From Henriciella sp. (GTDB lineage Bacteria > Pseudomonadota > Alphaproteobacteria > Caulobacterales > Hyphomonadaceae), in the NCBI GenBank assembly GCA_013214545.1, contig JABSQB010000015.1, positions 1-64,000 on the forward strand: a stretch of DNA of 64,000 bases, given 5' to 3'. Of the stretch, positions 34,552-42,431 are shown one piece after another. The position numbers and the translations under genes are program-made. The notes below the pieces were generated by a model. That model searched no databases. It saw only the letters and a program-made list of their open reading frames with translations, and was not told the DNA's origin. Position 1 is the stretch's first letter; the number at the start of each line of letters is the position of its first letter.

Positions 34552-35892
34552 TTAGGCGGCCCAGGGCCCTTTGATCGCAAATGTTCGGGTCGGCGCGTAA
34601 GCGTTTACGAACATCCATTTTCCATCTGGGGAGAAACAGGCACCGGCCAGCTCGGTCTGCATAAGCAGGCGACCGAAATCATAGGCCTCACCTGACGGCG
34701 TAATCCCGCGCAAATGATTGTCGACCACTTCGGTGTACTGGTCCTCGCAGACGATCAGGTGACCATTCGGGGCGACACAGAGATTGTCACCATAATCGAA
34801 CTGATCCTTGCTCTCGCTTTCGAAGAACAGTTCGACTGTGTCCGGTCCCTGGCCGCGTCCAGGCACGAAGCGGAAAATCTGTCCAAGTTTCTTGGCGCCG
34901 CCACTGGTCGAGCAGAAGTAAAGATCATCGTCGCCCATATGGATGCCTTCGCCGCGGGCAATCAGGGCTGCGCCCTTCGCTGCGGCACGGATGCGCAGAT
35001 CATCATTTGGCGCTTCGACATCATCCATGTCGACCCAGCTTACGGTATTGGACTGGCCAACCGGCATGACGGATGCGTCCCAGTTGCGGGTGTCGGGCAG
35101 GCCCTCAATCACCATGGCCTGCAAGCGACCACCATCAGACAGTTTCCCCGGTGTGTTTGGCAGGAAGCGATAAAGCACGCCGTCATTGCGGTCTTCGGTC
35201 TGATAAACGTAGCCGGTTTCTGGATCGACGCAGGCGGCTTCGTGATTGAAGCGGCCCATGGCACGCAGCGGCACAGCTTCGACCAGTCCTTCGGCATCGC
35301 CGGGCACTTCGAAGGTCCATCCATGATTGACCGCCAAACCATCGCCATAGCGCTGTCCCGGACCCGTTGGCGCTTCCTCGCAGGTCAGCCAACTGCCCCA
35401 GGGTGTAATCCCGCCAGAGCAATTTCGGATCGTGCCGCCGAGCGAGCGGAACTCGCGTTTGACGGCAAGCGTCTCGGCATCGAGCACGATGTTGGTTGTA
35501 CCGCCCGGAACGATATTGCCGTTATGAGTGCCGAAGCCGTGGGCGATTTCGCCGCCGGCATCGTCGCTTGGCACCAATTCATGATTGCGCACCAGCACAA
35601 TTTCGCCATTGCCGAGATCCAGGCAGCCCATGCCGTCTGCTTTGTCTGGCACGGTGCCGCCATCGCTCATCGCGTCCCCGAGACTGGAGATCAGGCGGTA
35701 GGAGAACCCTTCCGGCAGGTCCAGCACACCATTGGGGTCGGGCACTAAGGGGCCGTAGCCAGCAAATGGCTCGCCAGTCGTGGCGGATGCTGAACTCGCG
35801 CCGCGAGCGACGCATCCGCTGGCAATCAGGGCTGCAAAAGCGGTTGTTGTCGCGGACAGAAACTGACGGCGATTTTGGGTGGTCTTAATCAT
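34552..35892 (-). CDS. PhoX/DUF839-family Tat-exported lipoprotein phosphatase-like protein
   Basis: 446 residues from ATG 35892. The N-terminus has a twin-arginine signal (NRRQFLSAT) ending in an ASGC lipobox, so it is probably a Tat-exported lipoprotein. The five-bladed PhoX-like pattern is present: VRNHELV, RFNHEAACVDPETGYVYQTED, DNLCVAPNGHLIVCED and a late GACFSPDGKWMFVN. PhoX is a calcium/iron alkaline phosphatase; relatives in this superfamily vary, so activity is an inference. The frame reaches 35937 but without the Tat-type start. It lies 87 bp downstream of the DUF3299 gene. Confidence 0.85.
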   Translation of the reverse strand: MIKTTQNRRQFLSATTTAFAALIASGCVARGASSASATTGEPFAGYGPLVPDPNGVLDLPEGFSYRLISSLGDAMSDGGTVPDKADGMGCLDLGNGEIVLVRNHELVPSDDAGGEIAHGFGTHNGNIVPGGTTNIVLDAETLAVKREFRSLGGTIRNCSGGITPWGSWLTCEEAPTGPGQRYGDGLAVNHGWTFEVPGDAEGLVEAVPLRAMGRFNHEAACVDPETGYVYQTEDRNDGVLYRFLPNTPGKLSDGGRLQAMVIEGLPDTRNWDASVMPVGQSNTVSWVDMDDVEAPNDDLRIRAAAKGAALIARGEGIHMGDDDLYFCSTSGGAKKLGQIFRFVPGRGQGPDTVELFFESESKDQFDYGDNLCVAPNGHLIVCEDQYTEVVDNHLRGITPSGEAYDFGRLLMQTELAGACFSPDGKWMFVNAYAPTRTFAIKGPWAA

Positions 35893-35979
35893 AGCGCGGC
35901 GCTCTTTCTCCGAATTGAACAGACTGCCCAACGTCAAGGGGGTCCGTGACTCGCAGTCTAACTCGGAAGTGTAACAGAT

Positions 35980-36774
35980 TTAATGTGTCAAATAGGGCTC
36001 GATGGTGGTGATTTCCATCGCGTACGCTGCATCGCCAAGTTCATTCTCGACTTTTTCGGTTTCGATCGTTCCTTCAATCCAATACGGCACCCAAATATCC
36101 TCGACCTTGATTGCCGGGTCAGCGCGAATGAAGATGATCTGGTTTGGCGGGGGCGGTGGTGTGTGAATACAGGCGCCCATATAGGGCACGAATAGCAACT
36201 CTGAATGGCGTGCCTTGGAGTTGAAGTCGAACGGGACCACGTAGCCGGGAATACGCACCAGCTCACCATCCAGCTCAGTGACGGTGTCGAAGGTGCCGAG
36301 TTGCGGCATGAAATCGAGCTCCGACCCCTCGGCAATCGCGGCGTAAGGATCACCCGCATCTGCCAGTGTGGTCGTGTTCGCCATATAGCGCTGCTCCAGC
36401 ATGGCATAGAATTCCTCATACTCGCGCATCAGCTCTTCCTCACTGCCTTCCGGCATGAGGTCTTCCCACATGATGGTCAGGGCTTCGCCTTCCTTGACGC
36501 CCCAATAGATGGTCTCGGTCGGTGCAGCTGCTTCGGCTTCAGGTTCGCGCTCAGGCTCGCTTTCGGGCGCGGCTTTTGCGGAAGGCGGGTCAGTTGGCGT
36601 CGGGTACACGAACTCAACCGTCTCGGCCCCTTCCGGGATCGGGGGCGGCACTGTGCTGACAGAATCGGACTCAGCGGATCCGCAAGCCGCAAGCACCGCG
36701 CTCAAACCGGCGATGGCGATCACTCTGGACTTCCGGATCCAGGAGCTGAGGCGCTGTATTGAGGGTGCACTCAT
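35980..36774 (-). CDS. DUF3299-family lipoprotein
   Basis: 264 residues. The N-terminal signal ends in LAAC. A Pro/Glu-rich linker follows (about 45-88), then a DUF3299 domain with the hallmark IPGYVVPFDFNSK, LLFVPYMGACIHTPPPPPNQIIF and TMWEDLMP blocks. In Pseudomonas aeruginosa a DUF3299 protein belongs to a Zur-regulated operon (PA4063-PA4066), which fits the Zur-box candidate upstream of its partner here. It overlaps the DUF1826 gene by 4 bp (ATGA) and is translated with it. The molecular function is unknown; a periplasmic role in zinc handling is the inference. Confidence 0.85.
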   Translation of the reverse strand: MSAPSIQRLSSWIRKSRVIAIAGLSAVLAACGSAESDSVSTVPPPIPEGAETVEFVYPTPTDPPSAKAAPESEPEREPEAEAAAPTETIYWGVKEGEALTIMWEDLMPEGSEEELMREYEEFYAMLEQRYMANTTTLADAGDPYAAIAEGSELDFMPQLGTFDTVTELDGELVRIPGYVVPFDFNSKARHSELLFVPYMGACIHTPPPPPNQIIFIRADPAIKVEDIWVPYWIEGTIETEKVENELGDAAYAMEITTIEPYLTH

Positions 36775-37475
36775 CGTTCAGGCTGGGCGTTGTTGCTTGG
36801 ATAGAGGGTATCATATTGCGGATAGATTTCCGCCTGCGAACAGCCTTCGAGCACGACGACCAGACGGGCCTGACCGGTTCCTGCAATCGGCGGGGAGCGA
36901 TGTCGCAAACTTGGCTGGTGCGCATCTGGCCAGCGTTTGCCTTTCAGCAGAACTGGCGCGCCGGTCGGAATGCGCTCAGCGCTTTCTGGCGTGACCGCGT
37001 CCAGACCGAGCTCTGTCGCCGGGCCCGAGTAAGTGCAGATCATGCGCGCTACGACATTGTCGATGTGCAGTTTGGAGCAGGCATCGTCGAATACAGGTTC
37101 CAGGCGCAACCGAACCATCGGCGCGCCGCTTAAGTCCTGCATGCATTCGGCCAGGTGTGTCACATCCTCACCAAACCATGTCAGTGCCGGGGCAGACGAA
37201 ATCTGACTTGCCGCGAACGCCTCGGTCAGGCACGCGGCTATGTCGGCCGGGCGCAGCACGAAACGACCTTGCGGCCATCGCTCAGCTGGGATTGCATTCA
37301 ACCAGTCGGCAAAGGCTTGCGGCAGCGTGCGGTCCCAAATCGCAGCATCCGTGTCGCTGTCCTGCAAGGCGGAAGCAAGCTCGCAAAGCGCGTTCACAGA
37401 CTGGACCGGAAGCCCGCGCCAATACGGGCTAGAATCTGGCTGGATAGCGGGCGCTGTTTCCATCATTGTGGTCAA
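36771..37475 (-). CDS. DUF1826-family protein, likely zinc-responsive
   Basis: 234 residues. The family signature is a late CSKLHIDNVVARMICTYSGPATEL stretch followed by a HRSPP box near the C-terminus (LRHRSPPI). It has no signal or membrane helix, so it is cytoplasmic. DUF1826 genes are found in predicted Zur regulons, often beside COG0523 metal chaperones; the reaction is unknown. The His and Cys residues of the core (CSKLHID, RMICTY, HRSPP) could bind metal or a cofactor. ATG at 37475, 62 bp downstream of the Zur-box candidate; it overlaps the DUF3299 gene by 4 bp. Confidence 0.82.
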   Translation of the reverse strand: MTTMMETAPAIQPDSSPYWRGLPVQSVNALCELASALQDSDTDAAIWDRTLPQAFADWLNAIPAERWPQGRFVLRPADIAACLTEAFAASQISSAPALTWFGEDVTHLAECMQDLSGAPMVRLRLEPVFDDACSKLHIDNVVARMICTYSGPATELGLDAVTPESAERIPTGAPVLLKGKRWPDAHQPSLRHRSPPIAGTGQARLVVVLEGCSQAEIYPQYDTLYPSNNAQPER

Positions 37476-37537
37476 TAGTCTTATCCGTCTGAACCGCAGG
37501 AATTTTGCCCTGAGCCGGATAGAAAGTCGACCTTAAA

Positions 37538-37555
37538 GTTATGTTATTGCATCAC
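37538..37555 (-). promoter_or_regulatory. Candidate Zur box
   Basis: The 18-mer GTTATGTTATTGCATCAC (plus strand) matches the ideal Zur palindrome GTTATGTTATAACATAAC at 15 of 18 positions. It lies 62 bp upstream of the start of the DUF1826-DUF3299 operon, a normal place for a repressor site. Zur would repress the operon when zinc is sufficient. Both gene families are known or predicted Zur targets elsewhere, which raises my confidence. Confidence 0.65.
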
Positions 37556-37614
37556 CTTCGCGGCACCTCGCAAAGGTGAGGTGCGCGCATGCGCATAGGT
37601 GCCACCAAGATTCT

Positions 37615-38742
37615 CTACAAGCGGGCGTCCACCACTCGATTGAAGGCATCGAGCGCGCCTTCAAACCGGCCAAAGATCATATCCTCATTGGCGCCTGAGG
37701 TGAGAGTCGACTGGATGCTTTCGCCGATCACGAAATCCTCATCCAATGTCACTCGGGTAATCTCGTGATTGCGCTGCCAGTGTTCTGTGTTGCCAGCTTC
37801 TTCCTTCGGCACCAGGGTCGACATGCGCACACGCGTTTCGCCAGCTGATAGCGCTTCCTGATTAATCCAGGCGATGTGATCGCTCTGGACCAGCAATGCC
37901 GTGTTGGGGAACAGGGTGTACAGCACTTGAGCATGGTCGCGCAGGCGCCAGTCCTCGCGGGTGTCAGGCTCAAGCCGGGCCATGCTGGTGCGCATCAGAA
38001 TTGAGCGCATATGCGGCCCGAACATGCGGTAAGAGGACAGATTGTCCTCAAAGTGCGGGCCGATCGTCGATTGGTGTGCGACCTTGAAGTGATAGGCCTC
38101 AATCCCGCCTTCGACTAGGATCTTCCAGTTCGCCTTGTGCACGGGCGCGTCCTGATGCGCGACGACCATATTCTCCAGATCCAGCGCCGCGAGATCGCCC
38201 CCGATGTCTTTGAGATGCGTGTCGAGGTCGACGGCGCCGTCATCCTCCGCGGTGACCCAGATAAATCCGTGGCGTTCCTGGCACGTTAGCCGTTTCAAGC
38301 TGAGTTCCGATTTCTCCAGTCCTTCAAACCCATTGTCGAAATGCGGCGCAGCGATGAGTTCGCCTGTATTGGCATAAGTCCAGGCATGGTAGGGGCACGA
38401 GAACCGGTGCTTGCAGCCGGCTTCGTCATCCACCAGGCGCGTGCCGCGGTGGCGCCAGGCATTGACGAATGCGTTCACGGTGCCGGATTTGTCACGGGTC
38501 AGAAGCACAGGCAAACCTGCCACATCGCGGCGCAGGAAATCCCCGGCATTTGCGAGTTCGCTCGTATGCGCGGCGATCATCGGCGTCTTGCGAAAAATGC
38601 GGTCGCGCTCCTCTGCAAAACGGTCGTCAGAGACATAATGGGTGACCGGGTTTCGGGTTACCGTCTCGTCCAGGAAATGCGTTTTATCCGCTTTCAGCGC
38701 GAGCAATTCGTCGATCAGTTCCAATTCGGTGTCCCGGTTCAT
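37615..38742 (-). CDS. Rieske-type ring-hydroxylating oxygenase large subunit with Trp in place of first cluster Cys
   Basis: 375 residues. The non-heme iron site is present as YH218FKVAH223 with acidic residues just before (EGGIEAYH), in the usual place. The Rieske domain has C116PYH119AW, but the first ligand pair reads W96RH98RG, with TGG where the family has a Cys codon (plus-strand CCA, 38455-38457). Spacing between the pairs (17 residues) is normal. A Cys110 lies between. Family members hydroxylate aromatics or demethylate with electrons from the cluster. It is divergent from a TetR gene with an operator array. The missing ligand could be a sequence error, a dead copy or a genuine variant. 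Confidence 0.85.
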   Translation of the reverse strand: MNRDTELELIDELLALKADKTHFLDETVTRNPVTHYVSDDRFAEERDRIFRKTPMIAAHTSELANAGDFLRRDVAGLPVLLTRDKSGTVNAFVNAWRHRGTRLVDDEAGCKHRFSCPYHAWTYANTGELIAAPHFDNGFEGLEKSELSLKRLTCQERHGFIWVTAEDDGAVDLDTHLKDIGGDLAALDLENMVVAHQDAPVHKANWKILVEGGIEAYHFKVAHQSTIGPHFEDNLSSYRMFGPHMRSILMRTSMARLEPDTREDWRLRDHAQVLYTLFPNTALLVQSDHIAWINQEALSAGETRVRMSTLVPKEEAGNTEHWQRNHEITRVTLDEDFVIGESIQSTLTSGANEDMIFGRFEGALDAFNRVVDARL

Positions 38743-38779
38743 GGCGGCCTCCTAAACTCCGTCTTCTTGCGGCTCGAAA

Positions 38780-38819
38780 CTTACCGCTTGGTAAGTATCT
38801 ATACTTACCGTATGGTAGG
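38780..38819. promoter_or_regulatory. Array of TetR-type operator half-sites
   Basis: CTTACCGCTTGGTAAG (38780-38795) and CTTACCGTATGGTAGG (38804-38819) are two dyads whose centres are 24 bp apart. The inner arms also form a perfect 9-bp inverted repeat, GGTAAGTAT-CT-ATACTTACC (38790-38809). Four CTTACC/GGTAAG half-sites alternate through the 102-bp spacer between the Rieske gene (start 38742) and the TetR gene (start 38845). This is the obvious binding region for that regulator. Confidence 0.85.
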
Positions 38820-38844
38820 TTGTCAAGTCGGAGACGAATCGATC

Positions 38845-39450
38845 ATGGCGAGAGTGACGCGAGAAGAATATCTGGACACAGCGGAGAGCCTGTTCGCCGA
38901 ACGCGGCTTTTACGGCGTTTCGATCGCTGCCATCGCTGATCAGCTGGGGCTGACAAAGCAGGCGCTGCTGCACCACTTTGGCAGCAAGGAGAAGCTCTAC
39001 GGCGAGGTGTTGCGCCGAATCTCTGAGCGGTTTGAGACACTGTCTGACAACCCGAGAGGAGCGGTCATGTCATCGGAAGAAACGGCTCGAACGTTCTTTC
39101 TAAACCTGCACGCGACAGCCTCAGAGTATCCGGATCAAAGCCGTTTGCTGATGCGCGAGCTGCTAGACAATAATCAGCGCGCCGCGTCTGCAGGGAAATG
39201 GTATCTGAAACCCTTCCTGGAAAACCTGATCGCAATGATGCAGGCCCTTCCGGCGTGGAAAGCGTCCAGTGATGCACAGGCCTTGGCGGCGGGATATCAG
39301 CTGCTGGGTGCGATCAATTATTACTCGATTTCTGAGCCAACCCTGTCCGGTATCTTTGGCAGCGAGGCTTACGAGGAGCTGGACGCAGGATTCCCGGCGC
39401 AACTACGCGGTCTGATCGATGCGGTTATCGCTACCGGTGCGCCGGATTAG
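38845..39450 (+). CDS. TetR-family regulator of the Rieske oxygenase gene
   Basis: 201 residues from ATG 38845 (start follows the operator array). The HTH is EYLDTAESLFAERGFYGVSIAAIADQLGLTKQALLHHFGSKEKLYGEVL. The ligand domain is TetR_C-like, with EYPDQSRLLMRELLDNN and AGYQLLGAINYYSISEPTL. Longer in-frame extension upstream runs through the Rieske gene and is not used. It is divergent from the Rieske gene and very likely represses both promoters through the sites at 38780-38819. Confidence 0.92.
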   Translation: MARVTREEYLDTAESLFAERGFYGVSIAAIADQLGLTKQALLHHFGSKEKLYGEVLRRISERFETLSDNPRGAVMSSEETARTFFLNLHATASEYPDQSRLLMRELLDNNQRAASAGKWYLKPFLENLIAMMQALPAWKASSDAQALAAGYQLLGAINYYSISEPTLSGIFGSEAYEELDAGFPAQLRGLIDAVIATGAPD

Positions 39451-39457
39451 GGAAGCG

Positions 39458-40435
39458 CTAGCCCCACAGCTCGCGGCTCGGCGGAGAGACGACGCCATCA
39501 TAGTATCGCAGTTTATGCGGGACATCTTGCGCCAGCCAGAGCGGGCCATCGAGATCAATCAGGTCAGCCGTCTGTCCCAGCAATATTGCCGGTGCCATAC
39601 TGATCGACCCAGCCACCATACAGCCAACCATGGTGCCCAGCCCGCAGCGTTTGGCCTCTTTCATCATCCGCATCGCTTCGGTCAGGCCGCCAGCCTTGTC
39701 GAGCTTGATGTTCACCGCATCATACTTCTTGGCGAGGCCCTGCAGGTCGCCGCGCGTATGTACGCTTTCGTCTGCGCAAATCGCGACATGACCCGGGCGG
39801 CGAGTTAGCGCACCATCATTGCCAGCCGGAAAAGGCTGTTCGATCAGAACCACGCCCAGATCAGCTGCGCGTTCGGCGAGCGCCGGGAAGTCGTTCACTT
39901 CCAGGCCCTCATTACCATCGAGGACGAGTTTCGCATCGGGGCGTGCCCGGCGCACCGCTTCGACCCGCTTCAGATCGTCCGGACCACCCAGTTTGAGCTT
40001 CAGGATCTTTGCATGCGTAGCTTTCGCCGCATTCGCCATCACGTCCGGCTCATCAAGGCTGAGGGTCATCGTCGTCGGCAGCGGTTTTGGCTCCGGAAGC
40101 TCGGCCAGCTCCCAGACCGGTGTACCCGTGAGCTTGGATTCCAGGTCCCAAAGCGCACAATCGACCGCGCATTTGGCCGCTCCGGCGGGCAGACGCTTTT
40201 GCAAATCTAGACGTGTCAGACCTTCCTGAATCTCGCGCTCGAGTCCAGAAAGCTGCGCCACAACGCTGACCCGGCTTTCCTGATATCGGGCGTAGGGAAC
40301 GCACTCGCCGCGACCGGTGTGACCGTCCTGCGTAATTTCCACCAGCACTGTCTCTGCAGAGGATTTCGCCCCTCGCGAGATTGCAAACGCGGCTTTTAGC
40401 GGCGAAGACAGAGGCGTGATGGTCATTTGGCGCAT
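39458..40435 (-). CDS. Dipeptide epimerase (enolase superfamily, muconate-lactonising group)
   Basis: 325 residues. Enolase-superfamily residues are present: KLKLGG (KxK), the metal ligands in VLDGNEG, LIEQPF and CADES, and the second lysine in NIKLDKAGG. The N-terminal capping part includes GRGECVPYARYQES. Members epimerise L-Ala-D/L-Glu or related dipeptides in peptidoglycan recycling. Start at ATG 40435 or 40426 (MTITPL). The LDKAGGLTEA loop is typical of the epimerase rather than the cycloisomerase branch. Its stop lies 7 bp from the convergent TetR stop. Confidence 0.88.
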   Translation of the reverse strand: MRQMTITPLSSPLKAAFAISRGAKSSAETVLVEITQDGHTGRGECVPYARYQESRVSVVAQLSGLEREIQEGLTRLDLQKRLPAGAAKCAVDCALWDLESKLTGTPVWELAELPEPKPLPTTMTLSLDEPDVMANAAKATHAKILKLKLGGPDDLKRVEAVRRARPDAKLVLDGNEGLEVNDFPALAERAADLGVVLIEQPFPAGNDGALTRRPGHVAICADESVHTRGDLQGLAKKYDAVNIKLDKAGGLTEAMRMMKEAKRCGLGTMVGCMVAGSISMAPAILLGQTADLIDLDGPLWLAQDVPHKLRYYDGVVSPPSRELWG

Positions 40436-40515
40436 GTCAGAAGTCTTTGCTGGATTGGTAAAATTTCAATGACGCACTGGAGGCCGTCTTAAACGCTGCG
40501 GGGTTAAGGTAAATA

Positions 40516-41664
40516 GTGTTGAAACAAGCTGACCTCCTGAAGGCCCCGACATTTGAACTGGTCGGTGGTGACGACCCGCGGCTGGTGCTGCGCGGCGACT
40601 GGGTGGTGACGGCCCTCGCGGATGTCGATCAAAAGCTGCGTCATGAGGCGCTGGCGGACAGCGCAGCATTGGCCGAACTGGACGTTTCTGAGCTGGGCAG
40701 CCTCGATACAGCAGGCGCCTTCCTGATCGACCGTACTTTACGAGATTTGGGGGGTAATCCCGCGCTGACCGGCTGCACGGATGAAGTTCAGTCCCTGCTG
40801 CAACAGGCGCGTACACTCGCAACCCAGGAAGAGCACGCTCCACCTATCCCCGAAGAGGGGCATGGATTTGTCGACCTGCTGGAGCGCACTGGGCGAAATG
40901 CTGAACATCTCTGGCATGAATCGTTGGAATCCCTGTCTTTCCTTGGCGCGACCCTGGCGGCTCTGTCGACGATAATCTGGCGCCCGGCAAAAATGCGCTG
41001 GACCGCGCTAGTTTCGGTGATGGAAGAGGCCGGGCTCGACGCCGTGCCGATCATCGCATTCCTCAGTTTCTTTGTGGGAATGGTGGTCGCTTTCATCGGT
41101 GCCACCACGCTGGCACAATTCGGGGCGACGATTTTCGTCGTGGAGCTGGTGGGCTTTGGCGTCCTCAGAGAGCTTGGCGGCGTCCTGGTGGCGATCATCA
41201 TTGCAGGCCGCACCAATTCAGCCTTCACAGCGCAAATTGGCGCGATGAAGATGCGTCAGGAAATCGACGCGATGCAGACGTTGGGGCTCAATCCGATGCA
41301 TGTCATCGTCGCGCCGCGCGTGCTTGCCATGATGATCATGGTGCCGGTGTTGACCTTTATCGGCATGCTCACCGCGATTGCAGGCGGCATGACTGTGGGC
41401 TGGCTGATCCTGGACATCAATCCAACCGTTTTCTTCAACCGTCTGCAGGACAATGTGCCGATTGATCAATTCTGGATCGGTATGTCGAAGGCACCCGTGT
41501 TCGGTCTTGCCATTGCTCTGATCGGCTGTCGCCAGGGATTGGAAGTTGGCGGCAGCGTTCAGTCACTCGGCCAGCACACAACCAAATCGGTTGTGCAGGC
41601 CCTGTTCGCGATCATTGTCATCGATGCCTTCTTCGCCTTGTTCTATCAGGAGCTTGGCATATGA
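40516..41664 (+). CDS. mlaE: MlaE-family lipid ABC transporter permease with N-terminal STAS-like domain
   Basis: 382 residues. Residues about 1-110 look like a STAS domain (LDVSELGSLDTAGAFLIDRTL). The rest is the MlaE permease with five to six helices and the conserved block VLRELGGVLVAIIIAGRTNSAFTAQIGAMKMRQEIDAM. The protein is part of an outer-membrane lipid trafficking ABC system. The start is GTG 40516; TTG 40519 is in frame. The ATPase follows with a 4-bp overlap. Fused STAS-MlaE is common in alphaproteobacteria. Confidence 0.92.
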   Translation: MLKQADLLKAPTFELVGGDDPRLVLRGDWVVTALADVDQKLRHEALADSAALAELDVSELGSLDTAGAFLIDRTLRDLGGNPALTGCTDEVQSLLQQARTLATQEEHAPPIPEEGHGFVDLLERTGRNAEHLWHESLESLSFLGATLAALSTIIWRPAKMRWTALVSVMEEAGLDAVPIIAFLSFFVGMVVAFIGATTLAQFGATIFVVELVGFGVLRELGGVLVAIIIAGRTNSAFTAQIGAMKMRQEIDAMQTLGLNPMHVIVAPRVLAMMIMVPVLTFIGMLTAIAGGMTVGWLILDINPTVFFNRLQDNVPIDQFWIGMSKAPVFGLAIALIGCRQGLEVGGSVQSLGQHTTKSVVQALFAIIVIDAFFALFYQELGI

Positions 41665-42431
41665 CTGGCGACGTCGCTATCAAGGTGCGCGGCCTGAAGA
41701 CCGCCTATGGCACGCATGTCGTGCATGAGCATCTCGATCTCGATGTGCGCCGCGGTGAAGTGATGGGTATTATCGGGCCATCGGGATGCGGAAAATCGGT
41801 CCTGCTGCGCGCGATCACAGGCCTCAAGGAACCGAGCGCTGGCGAGGTGCATGTGTTCGGTGAAGACGTCATTCATCTGCAGTCAGAAGACGTCGCAGCA
41901 CTGCAAAGCCTGTGGGGCATCATGTTTCAGGATGGGGCACTTTTTTCCAACCTGACAGTGCAGGAAAACGTCATGGTCCCGATGAAGGAACACACCGATC
42001 TGGCGCTGCCTTTGATGAAAGAGCTGGCCGATCAAAAAATCCGTATGTCGGGGCTGGAGACCTGGTCGGGCCGAAAATACCCGTCTGATCTCTCTGGCGG
42101 GATGCGGAAAAGGGCGGCGCTGGCCCGGGCATTGGCGCTGGATCCCCCACTATTATTCCTGGATGAGCCGACTGCGGGTCTTGACCCGATTACGGCCGCG
42201 GGATTTGATCAATTGATCCGCGATCTGCAGAAATCATTGGGATTAACTGTGTTTTTGGTGACGCATGACGTCGATACGCTTGCGGTAACCTGTGATCGGA
42301 TCGCTGTGCTGGGGGAGAAAAGGGTCCTCGCAGTTGGCACGATGGATGAATTGAGAAAAGAGCCTCATCCCTGGATTCAAGACTATTTCGGGGGACCAAG
42401 AGGCCGCGGCGCAATTATGGGAGCCGGATGA
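41661..42431 (+). CDS. mlaF: MlaF-type ABC transporter ATPase
   Basis: 256 residues. Walker A IIGPSGCGKSVLL, Q-loop MFQDGALFSNLTV, signature LSGGMRKRAALARALAL and Walker B LLFLDEPTAGLDP are all intact, with H-loop His in VTHDVDTL. It powers retrograde or anterograde phospholipid movement with MlaE and the MCE protein. ATG overlaps the permease stop, and its TGA overlaps the mlaD start (ATGATG at 42428). Confidence 0.95.
   Translation: MTGDVAIKVRGLKTAYGTHVVHEHLDLDVRRGEVMGIIGPSGCGKSVLLRAITGLKEPSAGEVHVFGEDVIHLQSEDVAALQSLWGIMFQDGALFSNLTVQENVMVPMKEHTDLALPLMKELADQKIRMSGLETWSGRKYPSDLSGGMRKRAALARALALDPPLLFLDEPTAGLDPITAAGFDQLIRDLQKSLGLTVFLVTHDVDTLAVTCDRIAVLGEKRVLAVGTMDELRKEPHPWIQDYFGGPRGRGAIMGAG

Noticed and set aside
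34714-35748. 344-codon plus-strand open frame opposite the PhoX-like gene
   Set aside because: Antisense to a complete Tat-signal protein; no start site or domain.
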